This document shows, piece by piece, positions 1 to 9,935 of a stretch of 64,000 bases of DNA. Under the pieces are notes generated by a model. The model was given only the letters and a program-made list of their open reading frames with translations, searched no databases and was not told where the DNA came from. Positions within the stretch are counted from its first letter, which is position 1. The number at the start of each line of letters is the position of its first letter. The stretch covers positions 1-64,000 of the forward strand of contig NZ_VSST01000040.1 of assembly GCF_019402665.1 (NCBI RefSeq). The letters run 5' to 3'. A program made the translations under genes and the position numbers. Origin of the DNA: Bradyrhizobium canariense (GTDB lineage Bacteria > Pseudomonadota > Alphaproteobacteria > Rhizobiales > Xanthobacteraceae).

Positions 1-635
1 CGCCCGAGCTTTGCTTGGTCATTCCACCCTCTTGTCCAAGAGGGCGCAGGGAAGGCCGGGTGCCGGCTGGCACCCGCGGTCCGCTGCGCGAAATGCACAC
101 GCAGGAAAACCGCACAGCAGCATACAGGTGTAGCCAATCACTCGGCCTTCCCTGCGCGATGGTTGGACGGCTTATGCCGTGCTCTCCCGGGAGCCGAGTT
201 CGTTCTGGCCTCCCTCACCCCAGCGAAATTCACCGACACCACGCCGGTTGACGCAGATGCCGCATTCGCTAGGACTTGACCGTAGCAACGACGGCCAGGA
301 CCACACGGTTTTGCCGTACGCACGGCCCGCCATTTCACCACCGGTTTCGACGACGTTGTGCACGTTGCCGCCGACCTGATGACGAGACGAAGCCTAGCAG
401 CGCCGCTCGTCGGAACGAAGCCTCGGGCTCACGGAGAGCAATCCGCCCTGCCCAAACCTCTCGCACCCGAACGCTGCCGCGTCCACCGCAAGCCCGGCTC
501 GCGAATATGACGACCACAAGATCGCCCCTCAAGGATGAGCCGGGATGGCCGATACATACGCCAAAACCGAATTTCGGTAAAGTGGAATATTTTTGCGACG
601 GCGGATTGACAGGGGGAGCGACACAGCAAGATCCG
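1..635. other. Long intergenic stretch, no convincing gene
   Basis: No open frame here has codon usage, a ribosome binding site or family features of a real protein; overlapping frames on both strands mirror each other. The stretch is rich in short hairpins: CCCTCTTG/CAAGAGGG near 28-45, GGGTGCC/GGCACCC near 58-75, and ACGGC/GCCGT near 168-180. From memory it resembles a conserved intergenic module repeated in Bradyrhizobium genomes, but that is recollection and not a search result. Confidence 0.5.
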
Positions 636-726
636 GTAGCCCGGATGGAGCGCAAGCGTAATCCGGGGTTTTCGCTAGCTAGCCGCACTAGCGGCCCCGG
701 ATTGCGCTGCGCTCCATCCGGGCTAC
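636..726. repeat. REP-like inverted repeat
   Basis: Two roughly 32-base arms, GTAGCCCGGATGGAGCGCAA... at 636-667 and its near-perfect reverse complement at 695-726, flank a 27-base centre that itself holds CTAGCTAG. The arms differ by one or two bases. Hairpins built on CCCGGATTGCGCTGCGCTCC are a familiar dispersed intergenic repeat in Bradyrhizobium. It lies about 145 bases ahead of the MFS gene and ends the hairpin-rich region. Confidence 0.8.
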
Positions 727-870
727 GAAGCCTCACTCCTTGGTTCGCACTGGCGTTCCGTCCGCCCCACGGGCCGCCTGCGACAATCCGAGTCCGCCGC
801 GGACATAAAGACGCGACAATTGCGAGGCTTGTCGATTGCCCCTGCCCTGCTTCCCCTCCCCGGAGTTCCC

Positions 871-2010
871 ATGTCCTCTGCCGATAGGCCGGCGACACGC
901 CTTGCGACCAGGCTTGCCTTCCTCGTCGCGGGCTTCGGCATCGCGTGCTGGGCACCGCTGGTGCCGTTCGCGAAGGCGCGGCTCGCCGTCGACGACGGCA
1001 TCCTCGGACTGCTCCTGCTCAGCCTCGGCATCGGCTCGGTCGTCGCGATGGTTCTGACCGGCGTGCTGAGCGCGCGCTATGGCAGCAAGCCGATCATCAT
1101 TGCGGGCGGGCTCGGTCTTGCCCTGGTCCTGCCTCTGCTGACAATCGCGAGCTCGTCCATGACGCTCGCGCTGGCACTCTTCGCATTTGGCGCCGCGCTC
1201 GGCTCCGTCGACGTCGCCATGAACATCCACGCGGTTGAGGTGGAGCGCGCCGCAGGACGTCCGCTGATGTCCGGCTTCCACGCGCTGTTCAGCATCGGCG
1301 GCTTCGCCGGGGCCGCGCTGATGACCGCACTGCTCTCGCTGCAACTCGGCGCGCTCGCTTGCACGCTGATCTGCTCCGTCCTGATGCTGATCGCGATGCT
1401 GGCGGCGTGGCCGCGGCTGCTTCGCTCTGTGCAGGTGCAGGAGGGGCCGTTGTTCGTGCTGCCGCATGGCGCCGTGCTCCTGCTCGCGCTGCTTTGCGCC
1501 ATCACCTTCCTGGTCGAAGGCGCGATGCTCGATTGGGGCGCCTTGCTCGTCATCGGCGCGGGTCTCGTTTCCGAAGCGCAAGGCGGGATCGGCTACATCG
1601 TGTTCTCGGTAGCCATGACGATCGGGCGGCTCGGCGGCGACGCCGTCGTCGCACGCGTCGGAGACCGCACGACATTGTTCTGGGGCAGCCTGATTGCGAT
1701 CGCGGGTTTCGTGGTCCTGCTCACGGCTCCCGTCGTGGCGGTCGCCATAGCCGGCTTCCTGCTGATCGGCCTCGGCGCATCGAACCTCGTGCCGGTGCTG
1801 TTCCGCCGGGCGGCGAGGCAGACGGTGATGCCCACGGGGCTCGCCGTTGCGGCGATCACGACCGCCGGCTATGCTGGCGTTCTCGTCGGCCCCGCCGGTG
1901 TCGGCTTCGTGGCACGCTTTGGCGGATTGCCGATGGCGTTCTGGCTCCTGGCCGCGCTGATGGGCCTCGTCACGCTGACGGCGCGCATGGTTACGCGCGC
2001 CGACGGCTGA
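871..2010 (+). CDS. MFS transporter, YbjJ/FucP-like
   Basis: The 379-residue product is almost entirely hydrophobic, with about twelve membrane segments in two halves, and fits the major facilitator superfamily. The loop after segment 2 carries an ARYGSKP stretch matching the family A-motif region, and segment 5 has GSVDVAMN, reminiscent of YbjJ-like carriers. The substrate cannot be told. The start at 871 is preceded by GGAG six bases upstream; a longer frame from 820 has no such site. It converges on the receptor gene with a 6-base gap, so the two are probably unrelated in expression. Confidence 0.8.
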   Translation: MSSADRPATRLATRLAFLVAGFGIACWAPLVPFAKARLAVDDGILGLLLLSLGIGSVVAMVLTGVLSARYGSKPIIIAGGLGLALVLPLLTIASSSMTLALALFAFGAALGSVDVAMNIHAVEVERAAGRPLMSGFHALFSIGGFAGAALMTALLSLQLGALACTLICSVLMLIAMLAAWPRLLRSVQVQEGPLFVLPHGAVLLLALLCAITFLVEGAMLDWGALLVIGAGLVSEAQGGIGYIVFSVAMTIGRLGGDAVVARVGDRTTLFWGSLIAIAGFVVLLTAPVVAVAIAGFLLIGLGASNLVPVLFRRAARQTVMPTGLAVAAITTAGYAGVLVGPAGVGFVARFGGLPMAFWLLAALMGLVTLTARMVTRADG

Positions 2011-2016
2011 GCGGCG

Positions 2017-3006
2017 TCACAAATTGCTCAGCCCGATCGATTTGATCAAGGGCGCGAGGCTTGCGGATGTGGCCTCGACGATGCGCTGGAATTTGTCCGG
2101 ACTTGAATCGTTGTCCGGCTCCATGCCCTGGGCGCGATAGCTCGCCAGAAGCGCCGGTTCGGCCATGGCGAGCCGCGTCGCCTGCGCGATTCGGTCGATG
2201 ATCGCATCGTCGGTGTCCTTGGGCGCGAACAGACCGAACCATCCCTCATACCGGATGCCGGGCATGCCGGATTCGACGGCCGTCGGGATCTCCGGCGCGC
2301 CGCTCAGCCGCGTTTCGGTGGTGACCGCGAGCAGCCTGACTTTCCCCGCTTGAGCCAGCTGCTGCAATTGAACGGACATGACGGCAATGACGAGCGATAT
2401 CTGGCCACTGACGAGATCGTTGGTCGCCTGCGCGATGCCCCGATAGGGCACGTGGACGATGTCCAGCGCACCGGCCTGCTGCTTGAAGGATTCGCCGACC
2501 AGATGGTTTCCGGTGGCGATCCCCGGCGTGCCATAGGACAGCTTTCCCGGATTGGCTTTCGCATAGGCGATCAACTCGCGCAGGTTTGCGGCGGGCACCG
2601 AAGGATTGACGGCGAAAACCAGCGCGCTGTTGATCAGCCGGTAGATGGCGCGGAAATCGCCAACCGAATATCCGGGATTCGCCGACGTCATGGGAATGAT
2701 GACCTGCGTGCTGCCGTTGCCGAGCAGCAGCGAGTAGCCGTCGGGCTCCTCGCGTGCGACCGCCGCGGTCCCGATGGCGCCGCCCGCACCGCCGATATAT
2801 TCGACGAAGGTCGGCCCCAGCAGCGACGGCATCCTGTCAACCCAGGGGCGCGCGATCTGGTCACCCGATCCACCGGGTCCGTAGGGAATCACCAGGCGAA
2901 TGGGACGAGACGGATAGTCGGCGGCTTGTCCGCTGCGGGGAAGCGCGGCGAGCGCCGCTGCGCTTGTCAACGCGTGCACGAATTGTCGCCGCGTGAAAGA
3001 GGCCAT
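2017..3006 (-). CDS. Bug-family tricarboxylate-type solute-binding protein
   Basis: The 329-residue protein begins with a TRRQF motif and a hydrophobic run ending in GQAADYPSRPI, a Tat-like export signal. The mature part shows the Bug (TctC) pattern: PSRPIRLVIPYGPGGSGDQIAR near residues 35-56, a VEYIGGAGG segment, and a C-terminal FQRIVEATSASL helix. Bug proteins bind carboxylates in the periplasm, usually for a TctAB membrane pair. No TctA or TctB gene lies nearby, so this is an orphan receptor. The start at 3006 is chosen over the longer frame because the signal sequence begins there. Confidence 0.85.
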   Translation of the reverse strand: MASFTRRQFVHALTSAAALAALPRSGQAADYPSRPIRLVIPYGPGGSGDQIARPWVDRMPSLLGPTFVEYIGGAGGAIGTAAVAREEPDGYSLLLGNGSTQVIIPMTSANPGYSVGDFRAIYRLINSALVFAVNPSVPAANLRELIAYAKANPGKLSYGTPGIATGNHLVGESFKQQAGALDIVHVPYRGIAQATNDLVSGQISLVIAVMSVQLQQLAQAGKVRLLAVTTETRLSGAPEIPTAVESGMPGIRYEGWFGLFAPKDTDDAIIDRIAQATRLAMAEPALLASYRAQGMEPDNDSSPDKFQRIVEATSASLAPLIKSIGLSNL

Positions 3007-3220
3007 GCTGGAAATTCCGGAAGTCGGCAGTCGATGTGGTGGCGGGACCGGCTCCCGGACGATGCCATCGCAGCAATCCGGCATCACAGTCAATGCTCCA
3101 TCCGGGCGAGCCTCGGCGTCATCGCATTGTCACATCGGCCTAACTCTTTACTTTCCAAGCACAATTTCGCGAGCGAGCCGACCCAAGCCGTCCACGCAGG
3201 GCTGCCAGCCCTGCCCACTG

Positions 3221-3237
3221 CTTTCGGCCAGTTTACT
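3221..3237 (+). promoter_or_regulatory. 17-bp motif shared with the 16.2-kb regulator promoter
   Basis: CTTTCGGCCAGTTTACT occurs here, ending 65 bases before the GTG of the first STAND regulator, and recurs identically at 16109-16125, ending 60 bases before the GTG of the second. Flanking bases do not match, so this is more than leftover similarity from gene duplication. An operator or promoter element used by both genes is the likeliest reading. Confidence 0.5.
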
Positions 3238-3302
3238 GTACGCCTCGTTCTGGTAGACCAAAAAGTAATACCTTTTGACTCCCTTCGAGGGGGCGATGGC
3301 GC

Positions 3303-6140
3303 GTGCCAGATCGTAGCGAAGACTCGGCCATTTCCTTTGGGCCATTTCGACTGTTTCCGAAGTCCCGGCTCTTGGAGAAGGAGGGGGCGCCGCTTCATGT
3401 CGGCGGCCGCGCGCTCGACATTCTCATCTTCCTTGCCGGACGCCCCGGAGAAGTCGTCGACAAGAGAGAGCTGGTCAAGCGCATCTGGGCCGGCGTCAAT
3501 GTCGACGAGGGCAGTCTGCGCTTCCATGTCGCGGCGCTGCGCAAAGCGCTCGGCGATACCGGCAAGTCGGCCCGTTACGTCGTTAACGTGCCGGGCCGCG
3601 GCTATTGCTTTGTCGCCTCGTTCGCTCAAGCAGCTGCGCCAGCCGCCCCGCTCGCGGCCGAAACCGCCCCTCCCCGCTCCCTGCCCGCTCAGCTAACCAG
3701 GATGGTCGGCCGGGAAGATGTCATCGAGAAGATCTCGAACGGACTTTCCCTCTATCGCTTCATGACCGTCGTCGGCCCGGGCGGCATCGGCAAGACCTCG
3801 GTCGCCGTCACCGTCGGGCATCGCCGCTCCCAGGATTTCGGCGGGCGAGTCTTCTTTGTCGATTTCGGTCCGCTGAGGGATGCCAGTCACATCGCGACCA
3901 CCATTGCTTCGGCGCTCGGACTGACCATCAGCGCGGAAGATCCGACGCCGGCCCTTCTGACTTTCCTCAAGATCGGCCCGGCCCTGCTGATCTTCGACAG
4001 TTGCGAACATGTGCTGGATCAATTGGCGCCTCTCGTCGAGCACATCGTTCGCGAAGCACCGCAGCTTCGTGTTCTCGCAACCAGCCGCGAGTCGTTCCGG
4101 AGCGAAGGCGAGCGGATTTTCCGGCTGTTCCCACTGGATTGTCCGCCCGAGCGCGAAGGGCTTGCTGTCGACGAGGTTCTTGCCTATCCCGCGGCTCAAC
4201 TCTTTGTGGACCGCATTGCGCAGAGCTCGGGACCGTTTCAGCTCAGCGCAGAAGAGGCGCCCCTCGTCGCGAGCATCTGCCGGCGCCTCGACGGCATCGC
4301 GCTGGCGATCGAGCTCGCGGCGGGCCGCGTCAATGCTTACGGCATCGCCGGCACGGCATCCCTGCTCGACAGCCGCTTTTCGCTGCAATGGCGCGGCCGG
4401 CGCACCGCCGTGCCGCGGCACCAGACGCTCGCTGCGGCGCTCGACTGGAGCTACGACCTTCTGCCTCCCGTGGAGAGCGCCACGCTGCGACGCTTGTCGG
4501 TCTTTGCCGGGCCTTTCGCGCCGGAGACGGCGGCAGCGGTCGCGTCCGGTGACGGCCTCAACGCATCCGAGACCCTCGAAGCAATCGACAGCCTGGTGAC
4601 CAAGTCGCTGATCTCGCCGTCCGGCTCGCGGACGCTGCGCTATCGGCTGCTCGACACCACGCGCACCTATGCATACGAAAAACTCAACGAGCTCGGCGAA
4701 GCCAGGCAGTTCGCGCGGCGTCATGCCGAGCATTTTCGCGATTTATTCCAGCGCGCGGAGGCGGATATTTCGACGCCGCTGCCCGAATGGCTGAGCATCT
4801 ATGGCGCGGAGCTGGACAATGTGCGCGCGGCGTTGGACTGGGCCTTCGGGCCCGACGGCGAGGCGACACTCGGCATCGCGCTGACGGCGGCCGCGATCAC
4901 GCTGTGGGTGCGTCTTTCACTGTTCGCGGAATGCCGTGAGCGCAGCAGAACGGCACTCGCAGCGCTCGGAGACACCGCCGACGATGACCGCATCCGCATG
5001 CAGCTCCTGTCGGCACTCGGCTGGTCGCTGATGTATGGCGAGGGCCGCGCGCGCGAGGCGCGGCCGATCCTCGAGACGACCCTCGAGCTGGCTGACAGGC
5101 TCGACGACAAGGATTTCCGGCTGCGCGCGCTCTGGGGCTTGTGCATCGACCAGTTCAACAACGGACAGTTCGGCAAGGCCCGTGCGCTCGCCGATCGCTT
5201 TGCGAACGCAGCGGCGAACTCGTCCGACAGGACCGACGTCATGCTGGGCGACCGCCTGATGGCCGTAGCGCTGCACTATCTCGGGGATCAGAACGAAGCT
5301 CGGCTACGCATCGACCGGGTCAATGCATCGTTGCATGTGTTGGCGGAGAAGCCGAAGATCTTCCCGCTCGATCTGAGAATCTCGACCCAATATTTTCGAG
5401 CTCGCATCCTGTGGCTTCAGGGCCTGGCCGATCAGGCTCAGGCCCTCACCGCCAGGAACATCGAGGAAGGCCGCGCCAATGGCCACGCACTGACCTTCTG
5501 CAGCGTGCTCGGACAGGCCGCCTGCCCGATCGCCTTCTGGTCCGGCGATTTCGAGGCCGCGCAGCGTCACGGCGCCGAGCTGCTCGAACACACCGAGCGA
5601 CACGCGATCCGGCTGTGGGGCCTGTGGGCTAGGGCCTTCAATGCCGCAGTCATGGTCAAACGCGGCGACTCGACCGGCCTGCCACTGCTGCGCGAGGAGC
5701 TCAATCGCGCCGGCGATGCGCGCTTCCTGCCGCGTTTTCTGCCCCTGCTCGGCGAGCTCGCCGCGTGTTCTGGAGAAGCCGACCAGGTCGATCGCGGCCT
5801 CGACGTGATCGAGGATGTCCTGACCCGCTGCAACGACCGGCAGGAGCTCTGGTATCTGCCGGAGCTGATCCGCATCAAGGGAGAGTTGATGCTCAGGAGC
5901 ACCCGGCATTCAGGAGACGCCGAGCCGCGCTTTCGCGAGGCCATGGACATTGCCGGCCAGCAAGGCGCGCGCTTCTGGGAGCTGCGAAGCGCGGTCAGCC
6001 TGGCGCGGTACATGATCGGCGCTGGCCAGACCAAGGAGGCCTTGGCAATTCTGGAACGGGCATGCCGGCCGTTCACCGAGGGCGCCGGCATCGCCGAAAT
6101 CCGCAGCGCCCACGATTTGATCGAGCAGCTCCGAGCTTGA
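3303..6140 (+). CDS. OmpR-type winged-helix/STAND ATPase regulator (first copy)
   Basis: The 945-residue protein has three parts. Residues 10-108 form an OmpR/PhoB-type winged helix (Trans_reg_C) ending in VPGRGYCFVA. Residues 135-430 form a STAND/NB-ARC ATPase with P-loop GPGGIGKT (158-165), Walker B around Asp232 (LLIFDSCEH), a TSRES motif and the GIALAIELAAGR segment. The rest is helical repeats that likely sense a ligand or partner. Family knowledge predicts a cytoplasmic transcription factor switched by nucleotide exchange. It starts with GTG, as do its paralogues at 16186 and 22766. It is much closer to the 16.2-kb copy than to the 22.8-kb copy. Ligand and targets are unknown. Confidence 0.85.
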   Translation: MPDRSEDSAISFGPFRLFPKSRLLEKEGAPLHVGGRALDILIFLAGRPGEVVDKRELVKRIWAGVNVDEGSLRFHVAALRKALGDTGKSARYVVNVPGRGYCFVASFAQAAAPAAPLAAETAPPRSLPAQLTRMVGREDVIEKISNGLSLYRFMTVVGPGGIGKTSVAVTVGHRRSQDFGGRVFFVDFGPLRDASHIATTIASALGLTISAEDPTPALLTFLKIGPALLIFDSCEHVLDQLAPLVEHIVREAPQLRVLATSRESFRSEGERIFRLFPLDCPPEREGLAVDEVLAYPAAQLFVDRIAQSSGPFQLSAEEAPLVASICRRLDGIALAIELAAGRVNAYGIAGTASLLDSRFSLQWRGRRTAVPRHQTLAAALDWSYDLLPPVESATLRRLSVFAGPFAPETAAAVASGDGLNASETLEAIDSLVTKSLISPSGSRTLRYRLLDTTRTYAYEKLNELGEARQFARRHAEHFRDLFQRAEADISTPLPEWLSIYGAELDNVRAALDWAFGPDGEATLGIALTAAAITLWVRLSLFAECRERSRTALAALGDTADDDRIRMQLLSALGWSLMYGEGRAREARPILETTLELADRLDDKDFRLRALWGLCIDQFNNGQFGKARALADRFANAAANSSDRTDVMLGDRLMAVALHYLGDQNEARLRIDRVNASLHVLAEKPKIFPLDLRISTQYFRARILWLQGLADQAQALTARNIEEGRANGHALTFCSVLGQAACPIAFWSGDFEAAQRHGAELLEHTERHAIRLWGLWARAFNAAVMVKRGDSTGLPLLREELNRAGDARFLPRFLPLLGELAACSGEADQVDRGLDVIEDVLTRCNDRQELWYLPELIRIKGELMLRSTRHSGDAEPRFREAMDIAGQQGARFWELRSAVSLARYMIGAGQTKEALAILERACRPFTEGAGIAEIRSAHDLIEQLRA

Positions 6141-6163
6141 CGAGTCGGCTGGCCGGCGCCGAT

Positions 6164-7102
6164 TCATCCGGCGCGCGGAATGAATCCGGGCACGCCAGTC
6201 TCGACGACCGTGTTGAACCTGATGTTTGTCGTGATCTCGTCCCTCATCTCTCGCATGGCGTCTTTGGGCAAAGCCGAAATATCGAAGTTCTCCTGGATGC
6301 GCCGGGGATTGGTCGAAGTCGTCAGGAAAGCGGTGCCGCGCTGGACGGCCCACGCCAGCGCAATTTGGGCCGGTGTCTTGTGCAAACGCTCCGCGATGGC
6401 AGTGATCACCGGATCGGCCAGGACGTTCGGCTTCATCGCGTGCCCCAGCGCTGCAAACGCCTGCAAGACGATCCCGTGCTCTCGACAGAAGTCGAGCAGG
6501 TCCCACTCGGGAAGATACGGATGCGATTCGACTTGCACCATGGCGGGCCTGATCCGCGCGACCGAAACGATCTCGCGCAGCTTGTCCAGGGTGATGTCCG
6601 ACAGACCGATCGACTTGCAGTGCCCCTCGTCGACCAGGCGCTCCAGCGCCCCCCACGTCTCCGCCAGCGTAACCCCTGAATCATAGATGACCCGACCGTG
6701 CTCATCTCTCGGATCCTGTTCGTCGCCGGGTTGAAAGGCAAAGGGCGTATGGATGATGTAGCAATCGATCTCGTCGACTTGCAGCCGCCGGCGACTGGCG
6801 TCGAAGGCAGGCCTGACCCGTTCCGGTCGATGATTGGTGTTCCATAGCTTCGTCGTAACGAACAGGTCCTTGCGCTGAAGCGTTCCCTCCTTGAACGTCT
6901 CCTGCAGCGCATCGCCGACCGCTTCCTCGTTGCGATAGCGCTCCGCGCAATCAAGGTGTCGAAATCCGGCCTCCAATGCAGCCTTGGTGGCCTGCCTGGT
7001 CACGAGCGGATCCGGAATGAGCGTGCCAAATCCCACCGCGGGAATCGTCCCGGATTGATGAGTTGGAATCCTCGTATAACGAAGCGTATCTGACGAAGTC
7101 AT
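6164..7102 (-). CDS. Aldo/keto reductase
   Basis: The product of about 312 residues has aldo/keto reductase landmarks: LDCAERYRNEEAVG with the catalytic Tyr, the TTKLWN lysine segment, YIIHTPF at the catalytic His position, and QVESHPY. It should reduce an aldehyde or ketone with NADPH in the cytoplasm. The ATG at 7102 has AAAGGAG seven bases upstream; the alternative ATG at 7108 is too close to that site. The gene converges with the first STAND regulator and heads away from the efflux genes. Substrate unknown. Confidence 0.85.
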   Translation of the reverse strand: MTSSDTLRYTRIPTHQSGTIPAVGFGTLIPDPLVTRQATKAALEAGFRHLDCAERYRNEEAVGDALQETFKEGTLQRKDLFVTTKLWNTNHRPERVRPAFDASRRRLQVDEIDCYIIHTPFAFQPGDEQDPRDEHGRVIYDSGVTLAETWGALERLVDEGHCKSIGLSDITLDKLREIVSVARIRPAMVQVESHPYLPEWDLLDFCREHGIVLQAFAALGHAMKPNVLADPVITAIAERLHKTPAQIALAWAVQRGTAFLTTSTNPRRIQENFDISALPKDAMREMRDEITTNIRFNTVVETGVPGFIPRAG

Positions 7103-7186
7103 GCTCATACTCCTTTGTTTGTCCTCGGCTCCCTCAAAAGCGAGGGACGAGGTATTCGATGCGATGTCATTCCACGGCTCCAGGCG

Positions 7187-8683
7187 TTAACCGGTCGGCC
7201 GCGGCTTACGGAGAAAAAACACGAGCGGAATCACGACGAGCATGGCGAGCATCAGGATCTCGAACTGGTCGATGACCGCGACGGTCGCCGCCTGACGCGT
7301 GACCATGCCGTTGAGGGCGGCAAGGCTTGGCTTCGCGATCGGCCCCCCGACGAATGCAGCGACTCGGTAGGGCGTGAGGTTCTTTGCGAGTGCGACGTGC
7401 ACAGCCTGCGTGTTGGCGTAGAAGAAGAGCTGGACCACCGCGATGCCGATGGTGCTGCCATAGAGGCGCGACAGGTTGATCAGCGCGCTGCCTTCCGGGC
7501 GGAGCTTCGGATCGAGCGTGCCGAACGCGGCCCTGGCGAGCGCGGGCAGCAACATGCCGAGGCCCGCTCCCTGGAGCAGGCCCGCCTCGACCACCGGCCG
7601 CCAATCCATCGCCGGTGAATAGCCAAGCATCAGCCAGTTGGCATAGACCACCAGCGTCATTCCACCCACGAGGAACGGCCGGTAGTCGATCTGCGCCGGG
7701 ACCAGGCTCGTCAGCACCAGCGCTCCCACCAGCGCGACGCCGCGCGGAACGGTCATGTATCCGGTGGTGTCAACGGGGTAGTTGAGCAATTCCTCCAGCA
7801 TCGGGGACGTCAGGGCCAAGGTCGGCAGCAGCACGAAGCCAACCGCGAAGGAGATGACCGTCGAGAGCACGAGATTGCGGTCCCTGAACAGCGCCGTGCG
7901 GAGAAAGTGCTCCTTTGTCGTCATGACGTGCACGACGAAGAGATAGAAGCCGAGCACGGAGGCGCCCGCCTCGATCCAGATTTCCGTCGAGGCAAACCAT
8001 TCGAGGCGCTCGCCGCGGTCGAGCAACATCTGCAACCCAATCATGCCGACGGAGAACGTCGTCAGGCCGAAGAAGTCGAAGGGCTGGCTCCGCTCCGCCC
8101 GCTTCTCGCCGAGCAGCTGAGCCATCGTCAGGAAAATGAAACCCGTCATCGGCAGGCTGAAATAGAAGATCGCGGGCCAGCCGTAATATTCACTGAGCCA
8201 ACCGCCAATGGCCGGGCCGCTGCTGATGCCGAGCAGGGAGCAGACGGTCCAGGCCAAGTTCATGCGCGCATGTCGCGCCGGCGGTGTCGCCTCGAGCAGG
8301 ATCGCCAGCGAGAGCGGCGCCAGCGGTCCGCTCGCCGCGCCCTGGAGAATTCGCGCCAGCACGAACTGAATCGACGTCGTCGCCAGCGTGTCGAGGGCGA
8401 GACCCAAGACGAAGATCGTGACAGCGGCCTGATAGACCACTTTCCGGCCGTAGCGTCCCGCCAGCCATTGCGTGATCGACATGGTCACGGCGCTCGCCGC
8501 GATATAGGAGGAAAACACCCAGCCGACCTCGTCATTGGCCATCGAGAGCGTCGCTTGAATATGGGGTAGCGCCGCGTTCGGTATCGAAATGTTGACGGCC
8601 TGCATGTAGGTCGCCATGAGTGCGGCCGCGGCGATCGCGTGATGACCGCCGGGCGCCGTGGTCGATGGAAGGGGCGTACTCAT
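7187..8683 (-). CDS. DHA2-family MFS efflux pump, EmrB-like
   Basis: The 498-residue, about 14-segment inner-membrane carrier carries the DHA2 signatures NAALPHIQATLSMANDEVGW near the N-terminus, WLAGRYGRK in loop 2-3 and RILQGAASGPLAPL (motif C region). It overlaps the upstream adaptor gene by four bases (ATGA at 8680-8683), indicating translational coupling. Together they form an EmrA/EmrB-type tripartite drug or detergent efflux system that would need an outer-membrane channel such as TolC, which is not in the window. The divergent TetR is the likely repressor. Confidence 0.9.
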   Translation of the reverse strand: MSTPLPSTTAPGGHHAIAAAALMATYMQAVNISIPNAALPHIQATLSMANDEVGWVFSSYIAASAVTMSITQWLAGRYGRKVVYQAAVTIFVLGLALDTLATTSIQFVLARILQGAASGPLAPLSLAILLEATPPARHARMNLAWTVCSLLGISSGPAIGGWLSEYYGWPAIFYFSLPMTGFIFLTMAQLLGEKRAERSQPFDFFGLTTFSVGMIGLQMLLDRGERLEWFASTEIWIEAGASVLGFYLFVVHVMTTKEHFLRTALFRDRNLVLSTVISFAVGFVLLPTLALTSPMLEELLNYPVDTTGYMTVPRGVALVGALVLTSLVPAQIDYRPFLVGGMTLVVYANWLMLGYSPAMDWRPVVEAGLLQGAGLGMLLPALARAAFGTLDPKLRPEGSALINLSRLYGSTIGIAVVQLFFYANTQAVHVALAKNLTPYRVAAFVGGPIAKPSLAALNGMVTRQAATVAVIDQFEILMLAMLVVIPLVFFLRKPRPTG

Positions 8684-9825
8684 TTGCCCTCCGTTGCAGG
8701 CGCCGGTTGGAGCAGATGCGGCCAGCTGCGGCGATGGCCTGTATCGACCCGCGCCGTCACGCTGATGCCCGAGAACAATGGCCGGTTCGGATCGAGATCG
8801 TCGAGTTCCAGGCGCACCGGCAATCGCTGCACGACCTTGACCCAGTTTCCCGTCGCATTCTCGGGCGGCAGGAGCGAGAAGTCAGAGCCGGTCCCCGGAC
8901 TCATGCTGACGATGTGCGCCTTGAACTTGCGATCCGGATAGGCATCGACGTCGATCGTCGCCTCCTGGCCCGGGCGCATGTGGGTCAAGCCGGTCTCGCG
9001 GAAATTCGCCTCGACCCAGACGTGCCGGCTCGACAGCAGCGAGAACGTCGTTGCCCCGGCATTGACGAAGCCGCCGATCTGGAGATCGTCCACCTTGGTC
9101 ACGATGCCGTCGTCCGGCGCCGTCACGGTGGCGTAGGAGAGATCCAGCCGCGCACGGTCGAGCTGTGCCCTGGCCGCGCGAACGGTCGGATGACGGTCGA
9201 CATCGATATCGGCATCGCCGTTGAGGGCAACGATCGTGTTGGCGATCTGCTGTTCGATCGACGCCATGCGGTGGCGAGCGACCTTCATGTCCGTCTCGGC
9301 CCGCTCATACACCGCGCGTGGCGTGAAGTCGGAGGCAACCAGCATCTTCTTGCGATCGAACTCGCGCTCGTCGAAGGTAGCCGTCTCTTTGGCCGACTGC
9401 AGCTCCGCCTGCTGCTGACGATGGGTCGCCTTGAGGGACTCGATCTGGAGCCGCGCACTTCCGAGGCGCGCCTCGGCCTGGTCGACGGCAATTTGATAAG
9501 GCTCCGGGTCGATGCGAAACAGCACCTGCCCCCGCCGGACGCGCTCGTTGTCGCGCACGGCTATCTCGACCGCCTGGCCGGAAACGCGCGCGTTGATGGT
9601 CACCTTGGCGGCACGCACGAAGGCGTCGTCGGTCGAGACATATTGCTCCTGCGCCAGATAGATGAAGGCGCCAACCACGGCCACCGCCATCGGCAGCGCG
9701 AGCATCAGCGGCCGTCGCAGCCGCTTGCCGAGCCCTGCCCCAAACCATTGCGCGGCAGCCTCGCTCGGGCGGAAGCTGCTGCCATCGCCGAGCCCGCCGG
9801 CGATTGGCGCGAAATCGAAACGCAT
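8680..9825 (-). CDS. HlyD/EmrA-family membrane fusion protein
   Basis: The 381-residue periplasmic adaptor has one N-terminal membrane anchor (LMLALPMAVAVVGAFIYLA), a first lipoyl half (VSTDDAFVRAAKVTINARVSG), a coiled-coil hairpin around residues 110-190, and a second lipoyl half plus beta-barrel (TVTAPDDGIVTKV, then GFVNAGATTFSLL). This is the EmrA arrangement. GAGG lies eight bases before the ATG. It is first in a two-gene operon with the EmrB-like pump, and its promoter region holds two TetR-type operator copies. Confidence 0.9.
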   Translation of the reverse strand: MRFDFAPIAGGLGDGSSFRPSEAAAQWFGAGLGKRLRRPLMLALPMAVAVVGAFIYLAQEQYVSTDDAFVRAAKVTINARVSGQAVEIAVRDNERVRRGQVLFRIDPEPYQIAVDQAEARLGSARLQIESLKATHRQQQAELQSAKETATFDEREFDRKKMLVASDFTPRAVYERAETDMKVARHRMASIEQQIANTIVALNGDADIDVDRHPTVRAARAQLDRARLDLSYATVTAPDDGIVTKVDDLQIGGFVNAGATTFSLLSSRHVWVEANFRETGLTHMRPGQEATIDVDAYPDRKFKAHIVSMSPGTGSDFSLLPPENATGNWVKVVQRLPVRLELDDLDPNRPLFSGISVTARVDTGHRRSWPHLLQPAPATEGK

Positions 9826-9853
9826 CGGAATATCCTCGGGTTCAATCTATTTA

Positions 9854-9873
9854 ATAACGCTCGTTACAAATAT
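9854..9873. promoter_or_regulatory. Putative TetR operator, copy 1
   Basis: A 20-base element whose core is the palindrome TAACG-CT-CGTTA, followed by CAAATAT. It matches the second copy 62 bases away at 17 of 20 positions. It lies 29 bases upstream of the pump operon start, between the divergent efflux and TetR genes. Confidence 0.6.
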
Positions 9874-9915
9874 TGCACTCCAACGCGGCGATCAAGGCTG
9901 CGACCCTTGATTTTT

Positions 9916-9935
9916 ATAACGATCTATACAAATAT
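9916..9935. promoter_or_regulatory. Putative TetR operator, copy 2
   Basis: ATAACGATCTATACAAATAT repeats copy 1 in the same orientation with three mismatches. It lies 35 bases ahead of the TetR ATG, so one repressor could control both its own gene and the divergent efflux operon. Confidence 0.6.

Noticed and set aside
276..955. Overlapping open frames of about 200 codons on both strands
   Set aside because: They mirror each other, span the REP hairpin and have no ribosome site or recognisable product.
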